Positions 1 through 8,976 are shown, numbered from the stretch's first letter. The stretch is 64,000 nucleotides of DNA from Streptomyces eurythermus (GCF_014649115.1 NZ_BMSK01000002.1:248001-312000); one strand, 5' to 3'. Notes: generated from the sequence alone by a model not told the origin. Translations and numbers: made by a program.

Positions 1-245
1 CAGCGTGACGTCCAGCGTCTCCCGGTTGCTCCGGCCGAGAACGACCAGCCCGTGAGCGCCCGCCGCCGCCCGCTGCCCAGGCACGGTGACCTACGCACCG
101 CTGCCGTGGCCCACACCGTCGAGACGCGCAACGTCACCCCGCTATCGCGCCGACCGCGACAGCGTCCTCGCGCAACGCCGCGCGGGGACGGGGAGAGCCG
201 ACCACGCCGGCGGACCAGGGCACCAAGCAACTGCTGCGAACGGGC
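1..245. other. left edge, no supported gene
   Basis: No convincing complete gene is seen. On the minus strand a short open stretch running off the left edge could be the first codons of a gene that starts with GTG near position 80, but it has no clear ribosome binding site and no family I recognise. The rest is high-GC sequence without a start-stop pair that looks coding. Confidence 0.3.
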
Positions 246-1364
246 CTACCGTGCGATGCCCTGCTCAACCGTTGGGCCGCGGTTCACCCCTCGATACGGA
301 GAAGGGATGGTCCACCACCAGGAGATGGCGGGGATGGGAAGAGGAACGGAAGTCTCGGCTGTGGTGGAGGTGTCGAGGACACAGGTGGGGAGGTCGGCAG
401 GATCCTCGGGAGGGTTGTAGCGGGCGCTTGCGAGCTGCCATTCCACGGAACCTCGCAGACAACTGTCGACGCAGGTCAGATACTGGCGGAGTTGAGGGCT
501 CCCCCAACTGCGCAGGTCCCGCGTCAGGCGGTTGTAGAGCATGAGTACCCGGTCACGCTGGCGGATGACTTCCGCAACGGCTTCCTCGGCGGTGAGGGCG
601 CGTTCCTGCTGGACAACGCGTACGGCATTGACGTAGTAGCCGCCGCTCCTGCTCTCTTTGTGGTGGGAGATCAGGTCGTTGTCCCAGGATGCGACGAAAG
701 CAGCCATCTCGTTGGCCGCCCGGACAGCGACGTTATCCGCTTCCAGTGGATGGAGCTCGATTCCCAGTCCCATTTCCACCCAGACAGGGAGCATCAAGCC
801 GCCACTGGTATGCAGCCTCAAGATGGTGTAATCGTCCACGGTGGGAAGGGAACCATTCTCGCGATAATGGGCTTCCCAGACAGCAGCCATGAAGTACTCG
901 CGCAGATTGTTCACCCAGCGAGCAGACTGGCCGGGTGTGGCGTACTGGGCGATCCTGCCGCCCAAGTCACGCAGCGCCGTTGCCAGAGGGTCACCGGCAA
1001 GGGCGGCAACATCGTGAGTCTGCGCCGCGCGGAGCATCCGGGACATCACCGCGGCAAGCTCACCGGGGTGTTTTCCGGTCTTGCCCTCTTCGCAGCAGCC
1101 GTCATCGAAGGCGAACAGCCAGAAATTACAGTCCGCCAGAAGCCGGACAACCTCTCGCTTCCCGTGCGGCAGCAGACGTGCGGCGAACTTCCCTGACGGA
1201 GCTCGCGTGGTGATGCGTTTACGCAGGTCCTCGGACCCGAGGCCATGCTGCTCCGCCCATGAGGCTGTTTCGTGATCGATGGTTTCATGCTCAGAGTGAA
1301 GAGAGCTGGAGAAGGGCAGGTAGAGCGGGGGGATGCGCACAGGCGTGCTCAAAGAAGAAGTCAT
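246..1364 (-). CDS. class I terpene synthase (cyclase)
   Basis: Predicted terpene cyclase of 372 residues, the usual size for bacterial sesquiterpene or monoterpene synthases. The aspartate-rich metal site is visible at residues 87-93 (DDGCCEE), the NSE triad at 229-237 (NDLISHHKE) and the conserved RY pair at 315-316, so the active site looks complete. These motifs bind Mg and the diphosphate of an isoprenyl substrate and trigger ionisation. The ATG at 1364 was chosen because GGAGG lies just upstream; an in-frame ATG four codons earlier has no such site. It stands alone, divergent from the chitinase gene across 535 bases, with no prenyltransferase or P450 beside it. The product cannot be read from the sequence. 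Confidence 0.9.
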   Translation of the reverse strand: MTSSLSTPVRIPPLYLPFSSSLHSEHETIDHETASWAEQHGLGSEDLRKRITTRAPSGKFAARLLPHGKREVVRLLADCNFWLFAFDDGCCEEGKTGKHPGELAAVMSRMLRAAQTHDVAALAGDPLATALRDLGGRIAQYATPGQSARWVNNLREYFMAAVWEAHYRENGSLPTVDDYTILRLHTSGGLMLPVWVEMGLGIELHPLEADNVAVRAANEMAAFVASWDNDLISHHKESRSGGYYVNAVRVVQQERALTAEEAVAEVIRQRDRVLMLYNRLTRDLRSWGSPQLRQYLTCVDSCLRGSVEWQLASARYNPPEDPADLPTCVLDTSTTAETSVPLPIPAISWWWTIPSPYRGVNRGPTVEQGIAR

Positions 1365-1789
1365 GGCGGCCTCCATTGTGTTTTGTTTCGGCTGGTCTGT
1401 TGGGGCAGTGGTAACTGCCCCCCTCGCCCAGGAGGAAGAACGGCAGAGCGACGGGTGCACGATGTACGCAGAAACACTTGACCGCCCTGTACATGCCATC
1501 CACACGCTCCGGCGCGCGCCCCTGAGCCGGGCCGGGCGACCGGGCCGGCCCATGCCTGCACACAAGTAGTAAGGCCACCACGGCGCCGAGCCCCCGGACG
1601 CGCGGCGAGCATCACACCACCGTGAACGCGGTTCAGGCGTAGGGCCTACACCCGGGGGCCGCACCCGGACCACAGACAGGTCAGAACCCTGTCCATGATC
1701 TCTAGTCGGTGGGCACAGCTCCCATGGCGCCGACAGCCGCTGTGCGGCCTTCTCGCTGCGACTGGTCGGCCCGAGGTAAAGAAAACGTA

Positions 1790-1823
1790 TGGTCTAGTCC
1801 AAAGAGCAAGTTGGTCTAGTCCA
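1790..1823 (+). promoter_or_regulatory. chitinase-type direct repeats / DasR-like site
   Basis: Two exact copies of TGGTCTAGTCCA lie at 1790-1801 and 1812-1823, 22 bases apart and about 80 bases before the chitinase start. Twelve-base direct repeats of this type are known in front of Streptomyces chitinase genes, and they resemble the DasR-responsive element core TGGTCTAGACCA. This suggests induction by chitin breakdown products. The rest of the 1365-1899 spacer holds the divergent promoter of the terpene synthase, with no other motif I can name. Confidence 0.8.
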
Positions 1824-1899
1824 AGTTATTGACGCGGTCGCAACAACTCCCGGAGGGTGGGGCTCCCCGCTCTGGGGTCCCCACCCTCTGGAGGCACAC

Positions 1900-3123
1900 A
1901 TGAGACGTCTTCGGGCATGCCTGGGCGCGGCGGCGGCCGTCGGCCTCGCCGCTGCCGGCGCCACCGCGCTGGTCGCCGGCAGCGCCTCGGGCGCGACCAG
2001 CGCGCTCGACAATCGCTGGTACGCCGCCGCCCCTTATCTGATGCCGCTGGACAACGACCCGCCGGACCCGGCCGCCATCATGGACGCCACCGGTCTGAAG
2101 GCGTTCCAGCTCGCCTTCGTCCTCGCGCCCAGCGGCGGCGGCTGTACGCCCACCTGGGACGGTACGGCACCGGTCGCCTCGGACACCGCCGTACGGTCGG
2201 TGATCGACACCATCCGGGCCAAGGGCGGGGACGTCTCGGTCTCCATCGGCGGCTACGGCGGCACCAAGCTCGGCCAGGCCTGCGCGGACCCGGCGTCCAC
2301 GGCGGCTGCCTACCAGCAGGTCATCACCAAGTACGGGCTGCACGCCATCGACTTCGACCTGGAGGAGCCGGAGTACGAGAACACCGCGGCGATCAGGAAC
2401 GAGATCGGCGCCGCGAAGATCCTCCAGCAGAACAACCCCGGGCTGTACGTGTCCGTGACCACGGCCGGCACGGCGGACGGCACCGGCTGGTTCGGCAAGC
2501 AGATGCTGCTGGAGGCCAAGGCGCAGGGGTTCACCCCGAACAACTTCTCCATCATGCCGTTCGACGGCGGCTTCAACGGCGCGGCGAGCCAGACCGCCGC
2601 GCTCACCAAGTTCAACGGCGTGCTCCGGTCCACCTTCGGCTGGGACGAGGCCACCGCCTACGCCCATGAGGGCTTCTCGGGCATGAACGGCCGCAGCGAC
2701 ACCGGTGAGTACTTCGCCCAGGCCGACTTCCAGACCGTGCTCGACTACGCCACCGACCACCACATGGACCGGTTCACGTTCTGGTCGCTGAACCGCGACC
2801 GGCAGTGCACGCCGGCCGACAATGGCGGCCGCACGTCCGGCACCTGCTCCAGCGTGCCCCAGAACGCCTGGGACTTCGCCAAGTACTCCGTGAAGTTCGC
2901 CGGGGTCACCCCGCCGACCACCACGCCCACGCCCACGCCCACCCCCACGCCGACCCCGACGACCCCGGCCTCCTGCGAGCCCGCCTGGAGCGCCACGACG
3001 GCGTACACGGCCGGTGCCGAGGTCTCGTACGGCAAGCACAACTGGAAGGCCAAGTGGTGGACCCAGAACGAGACGCCCGGCGCCTCGCAATGGGGGCCCT
3101 GGCAGGACGAGGGCGCCTGCTGA
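1900..3123 (+). CDS. secreted GH18 chitinase with C-terminal chitin-binding domain
   Basis: Endochitinase-like enzyme of 407 residues that would cleave beta-1,4-GlcNAc linkages outside the cell. Residues 1-30 form a signal peptide (two Arg, long hydrophobic core). The GH18 catalytic DxDxE motif is present as D151-F-D153-L-E155, with E155 the expected acid/base. A Thr-Pro repeat linker near residues 343-356 leads to a CBM5/12-type domain rich in Trp (WWTQ, WGPW) with flanking cysteines. The catalytic domain resembles the small ChiD-like GH18 group. Start ATG follows GGAGG by five bases. The DasR-like repeats upstream fit induction by chitin. Confidence 0.95.
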   Translation: MRRLRACLGAAAAVGLAAAGATALVAGSASGATSALDNRWYAAAPYLMPLDNDPPDPAAIMDATGLKAFQLAFVLAPSGGGCTPTWDGTAPVASDTAVRSVIDTIRAKGGDVSVSIGGYGGTKLGQACADPASTAAAYQQVITKYGLHAIDFDLEEPEYENTAAIRNEIGAAKILQQNNPGLYVSVTTAGTADGTGWFGKQMLLEAKAQGFTPNNFSIMPFDGGFNGAASQTAALTKFNGVLRSTFGWDEATAYAHEGFSGMNGRSDTGEYFAQADFQTVLDYATDHHMDRFTFWSLNRDRQCTPADNGGRTSGTCSSVPQNAWDFAKYSVKFAGVTPPTTTPTPTPTPTPTPTTPASCEPAWSATTAYTAGAEVSYGKHNWKAKWWTQNETPGASQWGPWQDEGAC

Positions 3124-3167
3124 GGGGATCAGTGACCAGTTCGGCGTGCGTCACGCTGAACGAGCCC

Positions 3168-3211
3168 CCGGACCCGGCCACCCCGCGCGCGACGCCGGGG
3201 GCCGGGCCCGG
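3168..3211 (+). terminator. hairpin after the chitinase gene
   Basis: CCGGACCCGGCC at 3168-3179 pairs with GGCCGGGCCCGG at 3200-3211 with one mismatch. It starts 45 bases after the chitinase stop and has no T run, as is usual for Streptomyces terminators. It lies between convergent genes. Confidence 0.55.
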
Positions 3212-3225
3212 CCAATGCAGTTGCC

Positions 3226-3699
3226 TTAGGGCTCGCCCAATGAGTCAGACGCAATCGTCCTGTCCCGGAAGGACTGGAAGGCGTTCCAGCCGGCCTGGGC
3301 ATCGTCTGCGAGCAGCTCGCCGTTCGAGCAGCCGAAGGGGTGGCAGCCAAGGGCTCTGGAGATGCGGAAGACCACGGGCAGCACGTCGTCCTCACCGCCC
3401 CGGACATGGAGCATGACCGACTCGACGGGGCCGTGCTCGCCGATGCCGAGTTCGATCACCCAGGTCGGACCGAGCAACTCGCCCCACGTGGGATCGGTCA
3501 GGTCGACCTCGCCCGCTGCTGACCTGAGGGCTCTGTGGACGCTGGACCGGCTTCCGATGGGAGGCGGCTCGTGAGCGGTGGGAAGGTCGTCGATCGACGT
3601 GACGTCCGCAGGTAGCGGCAGCAGAAGAATGTCCCAGCTCCTAGCGCTCCCAACCAGAGATTCACGCGAAACGCCATCCGCTGAGTGCTGGCCTTCCAT
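3226..3699 (-). CDS. hypothetical protein of a Streptomyces-type family
   Basis: Predicted soluble protein of 157 residues with no signal peptide or membrane segment. It resembles a small family of uncharacterised streptomycete proteins that begin near a SWDILLLPLP-like stretch and contain VDLTDPTWGEL and a VESVMLHVRGG segment. The start ATG at 3699 is the best in-frame choice; the family-typical start would be about 20 residues later, where no ATG or GTG exists, so the N-terminus is uncertain. Function is unknown. It lies convergent to the chitinase gene and head to head with a decayed DUF721 gene. Confidence 0.65.
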   Translation of the reverse strand: MEGQHSADGVSRESLVGSARSWDILLLPLPADVTSIDDLPTAHEPPPIGSRSSVHRALRSAAGEVDLTDPTWGELLGPTWVIELGIGEHGPVESVMLHVRGGEDDVLPVVFRISRALGCHPFGCSNGELLADDAQAGWNAFQSFRDRTIASDSLGEP

Positions 3700-3753
3700 G
3701 ACCGAGCGCGGCATGGTCGTCCCTGCTGCCGGCGGCGGCAGCGTCCCGCCCAG

Positions 3754-4226
3754 TTCGACGACATCCTCGCTGCGGCCGAGCCCGAACTCGCCGGGCACGT
3801 CCAGGCGGTGATGTACCACGCGGACACCGGGCGCCTGGACGCCATCCCAGATGCCCCGGCGTACGGCACGCGACGGCGCTGGATCGCATCCAAGCCGATC
3901 CAGGCGGTCAACACGCAGGTGCCCGACGCAAAGGTCCGCATCCTGCATGTCCTGTCGCCCGCCCCTGGAAAGGCCGACCGCTCCTCGCCGACTGCCGCGT
4001 CTCGCCGACCGGCCATCGCCGCGCGAGCAAGGCGCACCGGCGGGTGGCTCCGCCGTCCAGGGTGAACCCGGCCATCACCCCGGCGGCGCAGCGGCGCACC
4101 CTCGTGATGCGCGAGTTGTCCCCCGCGGCGTTCCCTGAGCCCGACGTCGATGCGCCGGCCTCGATGGAGCAGACCCGCGAACAGCGCCGTCACCAGGTGC
4201 AGGAGCTCGCCGGGGCGGTGGCCTGA
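3754..4226 (+). pseudogene. decayed DUF721 (DciA-like) protein gene
   Basis: Two neighbouring reading frames together spell a typical actinomycete DUF721 protein. The first frame (3754-3978) holds a PELAGHVQAV segment and a DTGRLDAIPDAPAYGT segment; the second frame (about 3980-4226) holds HRRASKAHRR and an MRELSPAAFPEP tail. A frameshift near 3980 breaks the gene, and no good start codon precedes the first part. DUF721 proteins of this kind are common on streptomycete chromosome arms and plasmids; some relatives act as helicase loaders. This copy is unlikely to be functional. Confidence 0.6.
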
Positions 4227-4734
4227 TGTCCCGAAACACGGCCCAGCCATGTTGACCGGGCCCGGTGCCGTCCGTCGGCGGGCTTCGGCAGCGTGAGACG
4301 ACGACTACTGCACGACGCTCGTCGAGGAGCTGACGGAGCTGCCCCCGCTCGGCCAGTTCCCGTACGAGCTACCCCCGCCTCCGCGGGGTTGCTTCCGCAT
4401 GAGACCTCGCGCGTCGCCGGGAGCAGGACCTTCGTCCATCCGCTGCCGACGCCGCTGATCCGACGGCCAAGCAGTGTTCAGCAGGGCAGACCGCATGTCA
4501 GGAGGCTGGGTCGCTGCCACAACGGTCACGTCTGAGTGCCTGGGTGACGGCTTCCCGCTCATCGCTTCCATGCCGTGGGCGGGCTTCATCCGGCACCGGC
4601 GAGTCGGCGACTGCCACTGACAAGGGTGAACGGGTGGACTGGACGCGCCGTGTCGCGGCTCGTGCTGTTGAAGGTGACGGTCGCAGAAGTGGCCGACCAC
4701 TTCGGTTGGCCCATTCCCGTGGAGGCCGCCGGGA
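4227..4734. other. intergenic, no supported gene
   Basis: Five hundred bases with short open stretches only. A proline-rich fragment near 4300-4400 and a 100-codon open stretch from 4575 do not match any family I know and lack good ribosome sites. I regard this as decayed DNA downstream of the HxlR gene. Confidence 0.4.
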
Positions 4735-5283
4735 TCATGAAGGAGCCGATCGGGCGGGCCTTGGGGCTGTGGACGGGTCCCCCTCGCGCCGGGCGGCGAG
4801 CAATGGTCCCAATAGCCGCGTGCCCGGCCCCACCCGACCGCCGGGACCGGGTAGTTGTGTCGTGTCGGCCACGGTGAGCGGCTCTCGGCAGGTGTCGCAG
4901 GCCACGACCGGTGTGGTGACGTGTCCGCAGGCATCGTGGTGGATCCGGGCGGGCGGTCCCGCCGGCCCGGCGTACCACTTGTCACCCCAGGCCATCAGTG
5001 CCAGCAGGACGGGGTAGAGTTCCCGGCCCTTTTCTGTGGCCACGTACTCCTCGCGCGGCGGGCTGTCCTGGTACCGCTCGCGGGTCAGTACACCCTCCTC
5101 GACCAGGCGGGCCAGCCGAGCGGCGAGGACTTTGCGGGACAGGCCGAGGTCTTCCGCCAGTTCGTCGAAGCGGCGGATGCCGAGGAGGACGTCGCGCATG
5201 ATCAGGGCAGTCCAGGCGTCAGCGAACAGATCGGTCGCTCGGGCGATCGAGCACGCGACATCAGAGAGGGAGGTGCGGGTCAC
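4735..5283 (-). CDS. HxlR-family transcriptional regulator
   Basis: Winged-helix regulator of 182 residues. The N-terminal cysteine (DVACSIARATDL) and the helix-turn-helix segment around GIRRFDELAEDLGLSRKVL are typical of HxlR proteins, which act as dimers that bind short imperfect palindromes. The C-terminal part has a CGH...CDTC cysteine pair seen in some members. GTG at 5283 is the chosen start. It is divergent from a methyltransferase gene, and two candidate operators lie between the starts, so it probably controls both itself and that gene. Confidence 0.85.
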   Translation of the reverse strand: MTRTSLSDVACSIARATDLFADAWTALIMRDVLLGIRRFDELAEDLGLSRKVLAARLARLVEEGVLTRERYQDSPPREEYVATEKGRELYPVLLALMAWGDKWYAGPAGPPARIHHDACGHVTTPVVACDTCREPLTVADTTQLPGPGGRVGPGTRLLGPLLAARREGDPSTAPRPARSAPS

Positions 5284-5304
5284 GCTTCGATCGTATCGGC
5301 GGCG

Positions 5305-5353
5305 GGTTTCTTCAGGGAACTCGCCAATGCTAGGTTTCCTCAGGGAACTTGCC
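5305..5353 (+). promoter_or_regulatory. tandem candidate HxlR operators
   Basis: Two 21-base repeats at 5305-5325 and 5333-5353 differ at only two positions and are spaced 28 bases start to start. Each contains an imperfect palindrome, GTTTC(C/T)TCAGGGAAC. They sit between the divergent HxlR and methyltransferase starts, the expected place for autoregulatory operators. The second copy ends about 20 bases before the methyltransferase ATG. Confidence 0.65.
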
Positions 5354-5373
5354 CCGCGTCGAGGGAGTCCGCC

Positions 5374-6141
5374 ATGTCCACCACCCCGCGCATCGCAGTC
5401 GACTCGGCCGACCGGGCGGCCGTCGACGGCCGCCACATCCGGGCCCTGACCTTCCAGGCCGTACGGATGGAGTATCTGCGGCACGTGCTGTCGGAGCTGA
5501 GCCTCACGGCGGCCGGCGGCCGGGCGCTCGTCATCGGCAGCGGACGCGGCCTTCCCGCCAGGGGCCTCGCCCAGCTGGGTTTCGAGGTCGTTGCCGCCGA
5601 TCCGTCCCCTGCCGCGACGGCCCTCGCCCGGGACGCGGACAACGGGCTCGGCATCACGTACCTGACGTCACCCGCAGAGGAACTCGACCTGCCGGACGGC
5701 ACGTTCGACCTCGTGTACTGTGCCGACACCCTTGAGATCACCGAACGGCCGCAGGCGGTCCTCGCGCAGGCGGCGCGTGTGCTGCGCCCTGCCGGGGCCT
5801 TCGTGTACGACACAGTGAACCGCACCCTTGGGTCGCGCTTGATCTACCTCGGTGCTTTCCAGGCCTTCCCGGGCACCCGGATCATGCCCCGCGGCCGCTA
5901 CGCCGCCCACCGGCTGCGCCGCCCGGCCGAGCTCGCCGAGGCCCTCGACCGGGCCGGGCTGTCGGCGAAGGACGTCTCGGCGTTCAAGCCGCGCGACGTA
6001 CGCAGTCTGGTGCGCGCGACGCGCGGGCGCAGGCGTGGCACGCTTACCGACGAACAGCTGCCCGAGCTCGTCCACATGGTGCTCGAACAGGAGGGCAGCC
6101 CAGCGGTGACGTATCTGGGCTACGCGGTCCGCCGGGCATGA
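5374..6141 (+). CDS. class I SAM-dependent methyltransferase
   Basis: Methyltransferase of 255 residues with a UbiG-like Rossmann fold. Motif I is seen as ALVIGSGRG near residue 50, the acidic end of strand beta 2 as VVAADPS, motif post-II as FDLVYCADTLE, and motif III as RVLRPAGAFVYDT. The later part, a C-terminal cap with HRLRRPAELAEALDRAG, is seen in UbiG and COQ3 relatives that methylate phenolic oxygens, but the substrate here is unknown. Start ATG follows GAGGGAG. It is transcribed away from the HxlR regulator and probably under its control. Confidence 0.85.
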   Translation: MSTTPRIAVDSADRAAVDGRHIRALTFQAVRMEYLRHVLSELSLTAAGGRALVIGSGRGLPARGLAQLGFEVVAADPSPAATALARDADNGLGITYLTSPAEELDLPDGTFDLVYCADTLEITERPQAVLAQAARVLRPAGAFVYDTVNRTLGSRLIYLGAFQAFPGTRIMPRGRYAAHRLRRPAELAEALDRAGLSAKDVSAFKPRDVRSLVRATRGRRRGTLTDEQLPELVHMVLEQEGSPAVTYLGYAVRRA

Positions 6142-6389
6142 GCCACGCTGGGGTGACTGCGCCACCAGCCTCTGTCCTGACGGCCTCCCGTCACACAAGG
6201 TCTTCCGTGTCCGTGCGACCGGGACCGGTTCGATCCACAGCGGAACGGCATCCACCGCATGACCGAGGACGGTGTCGACGGTCACGGAAATCCCCGCTTG
6301 TGACGGGTTGAGTGTCACGTAACGCCTCGCCCTCACGGTCACGGGTCCCCATGGGCACGGCGGTCGCAGGGAGTTGAGAGACTCCCGCC

Positions 6390-6878
6390 ATGGGATCTTG
6401 GGGAACTTTGGGACCGGCATTGTTGTCCCTGGCCGGTGTCGCACTCGGCGCCGGCGGGTCGATCTTTGGCCAGCACCTCGTGTCGCGAGCGAGTACCCGA
6501 CAGCTCGAAGTGCAGGAATCAGCCGCACACCGCGCGGAGTTGAAGAACGCGGTCCTGAAGTTCCTCGGCGTTGCGTCGCAGGTGGAGAAGGCGGCCCTCA
6601 CGCGCCCGGTCAGGGGTGGCACGGCGGACGACGCGGTGCTCGACCGACTCGTCGATGACCTGTGGCTCGCGCAGGCGGAGATCGACCTGGCGGCCAGAAC
6701 TGAGCCCCTGCGAGGCTCTGCCTATCGTTACGCGTTCTGTCTGGTGCAGGCGGTCCGAGGCGAGATAGCCGACTCCTCCGCGCTGCGCCGGCCGCAGGCG
6801 CAGTTCATGGACGCGGCGTATGACGACATGTGGCCCAACCGGCGGCGGGCCACCGGGGATTCGGCCGCACCTCGGTGA
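6390..6878 (+). CDS. hypothetical membrane-anchored protein
   Basis: Protein of 162 residues with one hydrophobic segment at about residues 5-27 rich in Gly, Ala and Leu, followed by a charged, probably helical domain. It would sit in the membrane with the bulk on one side; no enzymatic motif is visible. An inverted repeat GGGAGT (6369-6374) and ACTCCC (6381-6386) overlaps the place where the ribosome site should be. The 248 bases before it hold no other gene. Similar short anchored proteins occur in streptomycetes without known function. Confidence 0.6.
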   Translation: MGSWGTLGPALLSLAGVALGAGGSIFGQHLVSRASTRQLEVQESAAHRAELKNAVLKFLGVASQVEKAALTRPVRGGTADDAVLDRLVDDLWLAQAEIDLAARTEPLRGSAYRYAFCLVQAVRGEIADSSALRRPQAQFMDAAYDDMWPNRRRATGDSAAPR

Positions 6879-7117
6879 GGCGGACAGAGGCGGAACACCA
6901 ACGCCCCTGAGCCATCCGCAGGGTGGCGGAAACGCTCGCCGAGCGTGGCCTGCCGGATTCCCGGAACGGCCTGCGCGCCTACGTCGGGCTGCCCGGCACC
7001 GACTGAGCCGCACGGTGAAGCGAAGACGGCTGCCACCCGCCGTGGATGGTCATGAGCACGCAAGCCGTATGCTGCGATTGTCCGCCGAGCCGCCAGTTGA
7101 AGGGAAACCGTCCCACC

Positions 7118-7312
7118 GTGTTCCATGAGACCCCCGTCTACGACCGCCTCGTCGCCGAACGCGGCGACATCCCCGTCCAGGTCCGCGGTGAAGCCGACCG
7201 GATACGCCGCGACCTGGCACAGGTACTGCCCTGGGCGGTCACCTCTCGTCCGGGCGCACCGCAGAACGTCTTCGAGCCCAAACACCTTCCCACCGCCCTG
7301 CCAGGACGGTGA
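7118..7312 (+). CDS. small hypothetical protein
   Basis: Short protein of 64 residues starting FHETPVYDRLVAERGD after a GTG start, with AAGGGA about 12 bases upstream. It resembles a family of very short streptomycete proteins with the same N-terminus and an EADRIRRDLA helix. No membrane segment or cysteine is seen and the role is unknown. An in-frame ATG lies at 7046 but the sequence between is low-quality. The stretch 6879-7117 before it holds only a short coding-like fragment ending in a TGA at about 7014. Confidence 0.5.
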   Translation: MFHETPVYDRLVAERGDIPVQVRGEADRIRRDLAQVLPWAVTSRPGAPQNVFEPKHLPTALPGR

Positions 7313-7374
7313 CAGCAGTGTCCGAAGACAGCACCCGGGTGGCGGCGAGGAGACAGCCGGGCTCGTGACGTCAG

Positions 7375-7725
7375 CGAGGGGCACGCTTGATCGCCGAACC
7401 CCGTCCGGCTGAGTTGTCCCGGCCATCGACTGCCCGCTCCGGCCGGTGTGCCCGCAGTCCGTGCGGATCAGTGTCCGCCGCCCGTGCCGATAGCGCTTGG
7501 GTAGTTGGGCCAGAGCGAGCCGGGCGGTGGTGATGTGGTCGGCGGCCGTGTCGGAGCCCGTGTTCCCCGGCCTGAGGAGGGCGGCGACCGGCTCTCCGTG
7601 TGCCGCCCGGGCCGTGGTCGACGAAGGCCGTCAGCGGATGGTGACCGTAGGTCTTCTGCCAGGTCGCGGCCGCGTGCCGGCTTTCGCCGACCCTGCCCAC
7701 TGGTGGGCACGTCGACGAACAACCT
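7375..7725 (-). pseudogene. IS1380-type transposase fragment
   Basis: On the minus strand several frames together give a central part of an IS1380-family DDE transposase: TWQKTYGHHPLTAFVDHG near 7620-7665, a LLRPGN-like stretch in another frame, and TLIRTDCGH near 7450. Frame changes occur between these pieces and both ends are missing, so it is a dead remnant. No terminal inverted repeats were recognised. The DNA from 7726 to 8086 contains no other gene. Confidence 0.6.
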
Positions 7726-8086
7726 GAGAGTGACCCTTGGCGGCACCCCGGCGTGCCGGCTCTTCCGCCCGTGATGAGCCCGCACGGAAAAGGTGTCACC
7801 CATGCACGCGATCCGTCCGACCAGCCGCGCGTACGGCCCTTTCCGTGGCCGCGGTGAGCCACTCGGCCCGTCCGGGACAAGACGCCGACCGGCCCGGACA
7901 CGCCGCGGCTGTCCGGGACAGGACATATGCCTTGAAGCCGTCGCTCCGTGCCCGCAGGCTCTGGTGGATCCCCGCGCGACGGCCCGGCCGCCAGGTGGCC
8001 GGCACGGGACAACCGGCCCGATGTGCCCGGACGGTGACCGGACGGACGCGGGGACGACATCCCATCGCGGAACGAAGGAGTCACTC

Positions 8087-8539
8087 ATGCGTGCCCGTAG
8101 AGCACTCACCGGCGCGGCTGTCGGAGCCCTGCTGACCCTGGGCGGCACCGCCGTCGCCCCTGCCCAGGCCGCCCAGTCCCAGGAGACCGCGCAGGCCGGC
8201 ACCGCCGCGGCGGCATCAGGGTGCAGGGACGCCGAACGAAGCATCACCGGAGCCCGCGTCACCGGCTACTTCTGCTGGGACGACGACGAGGTCTGGTTCG
8301 GGGTGAACACCGACGCCTATCTGACGGACACCGCCAAGGACGGCCGCAGAGCGGAGCTGTGGTCCCGGGACCCGTGGCGGGGAACCGTGCTGCAGACCGA
8401 CGTCACGGGCGGTGCCGGCAGCCAGGTGAGCCTGGCCGGCTACGGGTGGTACGTCCTGACCGGTTCGCCGTCGAGCACCGAACTGCGCGTGTGCACGAGC
8501 GACGCGGGCGCCGACCGACGGTGCGGCTCCTGGTACTGA
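8087..8539 (+). CDS. secreted small protein with four cysteines
   Basis: Protein of 150 residues with a clear Sec signal peptide (MRARRALTGAAVGALLTLGG, ending at an AQA-A site near residue 29). The mature part is about 120 residues with four cysteines (SGCRD, YFCWDD, RVCTSD, RRCGSWY), which suggests two disulfide bonds. No catalytic motif is recognised; the size and pattern fit small exported streptomycete proteins. Start ATG follows GAAGGAG. It stands alone among pseudogene fragments. Confidence 0.75.
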   Translation: MRARRALTGAAVGALLTLGGTAVAPAQAAQSQETAQAGTAAAASGCRDAERSITGARVTGYFCWDDDEVWFGVNTDAYLTDTAKDGRRAELWSRDPWRGTVLQTDVTGGAGSQVSLAGYGWYVLTGSPSSTELRVCTSDAGADRRCGSWY

Positions 8540-8557
8540 CGCCCCCGGGTGTGCCAC

Positions 8558-8589
8558 GTCCCGCCCACCACGTCGGCGGCCGGCGGGAC
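8558..8589 (+). terminator. hairpin after the secreted-protein gene
   Basis: GTCCCGCC at 8558-8565 can pair with GGCGGGAC at 8582-8589, 19 bases after the stop codon. There is no T run. It is a likely but unproven terminator. Confidence 0.4.
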
Positions 8590-8639
8590 GCGGCCGCGCC
8601 GCTCGTGCGGCGCGCTCCCGTTGCCGCTGCTGCTCCGGA

Positions 8640-8976
8640 ACGATCACCGTGCGCGGCTCACTGACGTTTCCGGAGGTGTCGTAGCTTCACAGCGAGACCG
8701 CGACGGGCCCCGACTGGGGGGAGGGTAAGGTCGCGGAGCCGTCGGTGCCCAGGTGGACGACCGCTCCCGCGTCCGTGGCGCCGGGCGCCGTGCCGCCGTC
8801 GTACCGGCGACCAGGACCCGGGCCAGGTCCTGTTCGCCGGGGAGGTCCCAGCTCAGGGTCACGTCGCCGCCGGTACGGGTCGCCGGCGTGGTGACCGGTG
8901 CCGCGGGGGCCCTGACGTCGTCACGGGCGTGGAAGGTGACCCGGCCCGTGATCGTTCCTCGACCGCCCCGCGGCAC
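8640..8976 (-). pseudogene. decayed fibronectin type III-like exported protein fragment
   Basis: One minus-strand frame shows GGDVTLSWDLPGEQDLARV, a typical FN3 strand pattern as found in streptomycete secreted hydrolases, and another frame continues YDGGTAPGATDAGAVV and SYDTSGNVSEP. An in-frame stop and at least one frameshift separate the parts. It is probably the tail of a lost extracellular protein. The family of the parent is unknown. Confidence 0.4.

Noticed and set aside
2925..2970. ACGCCC/ACCCCG repeats as a CRISPR or satellite array
   Set aside because: They encode the Thr-Pro linker of the chitinase and have no unique spacers.
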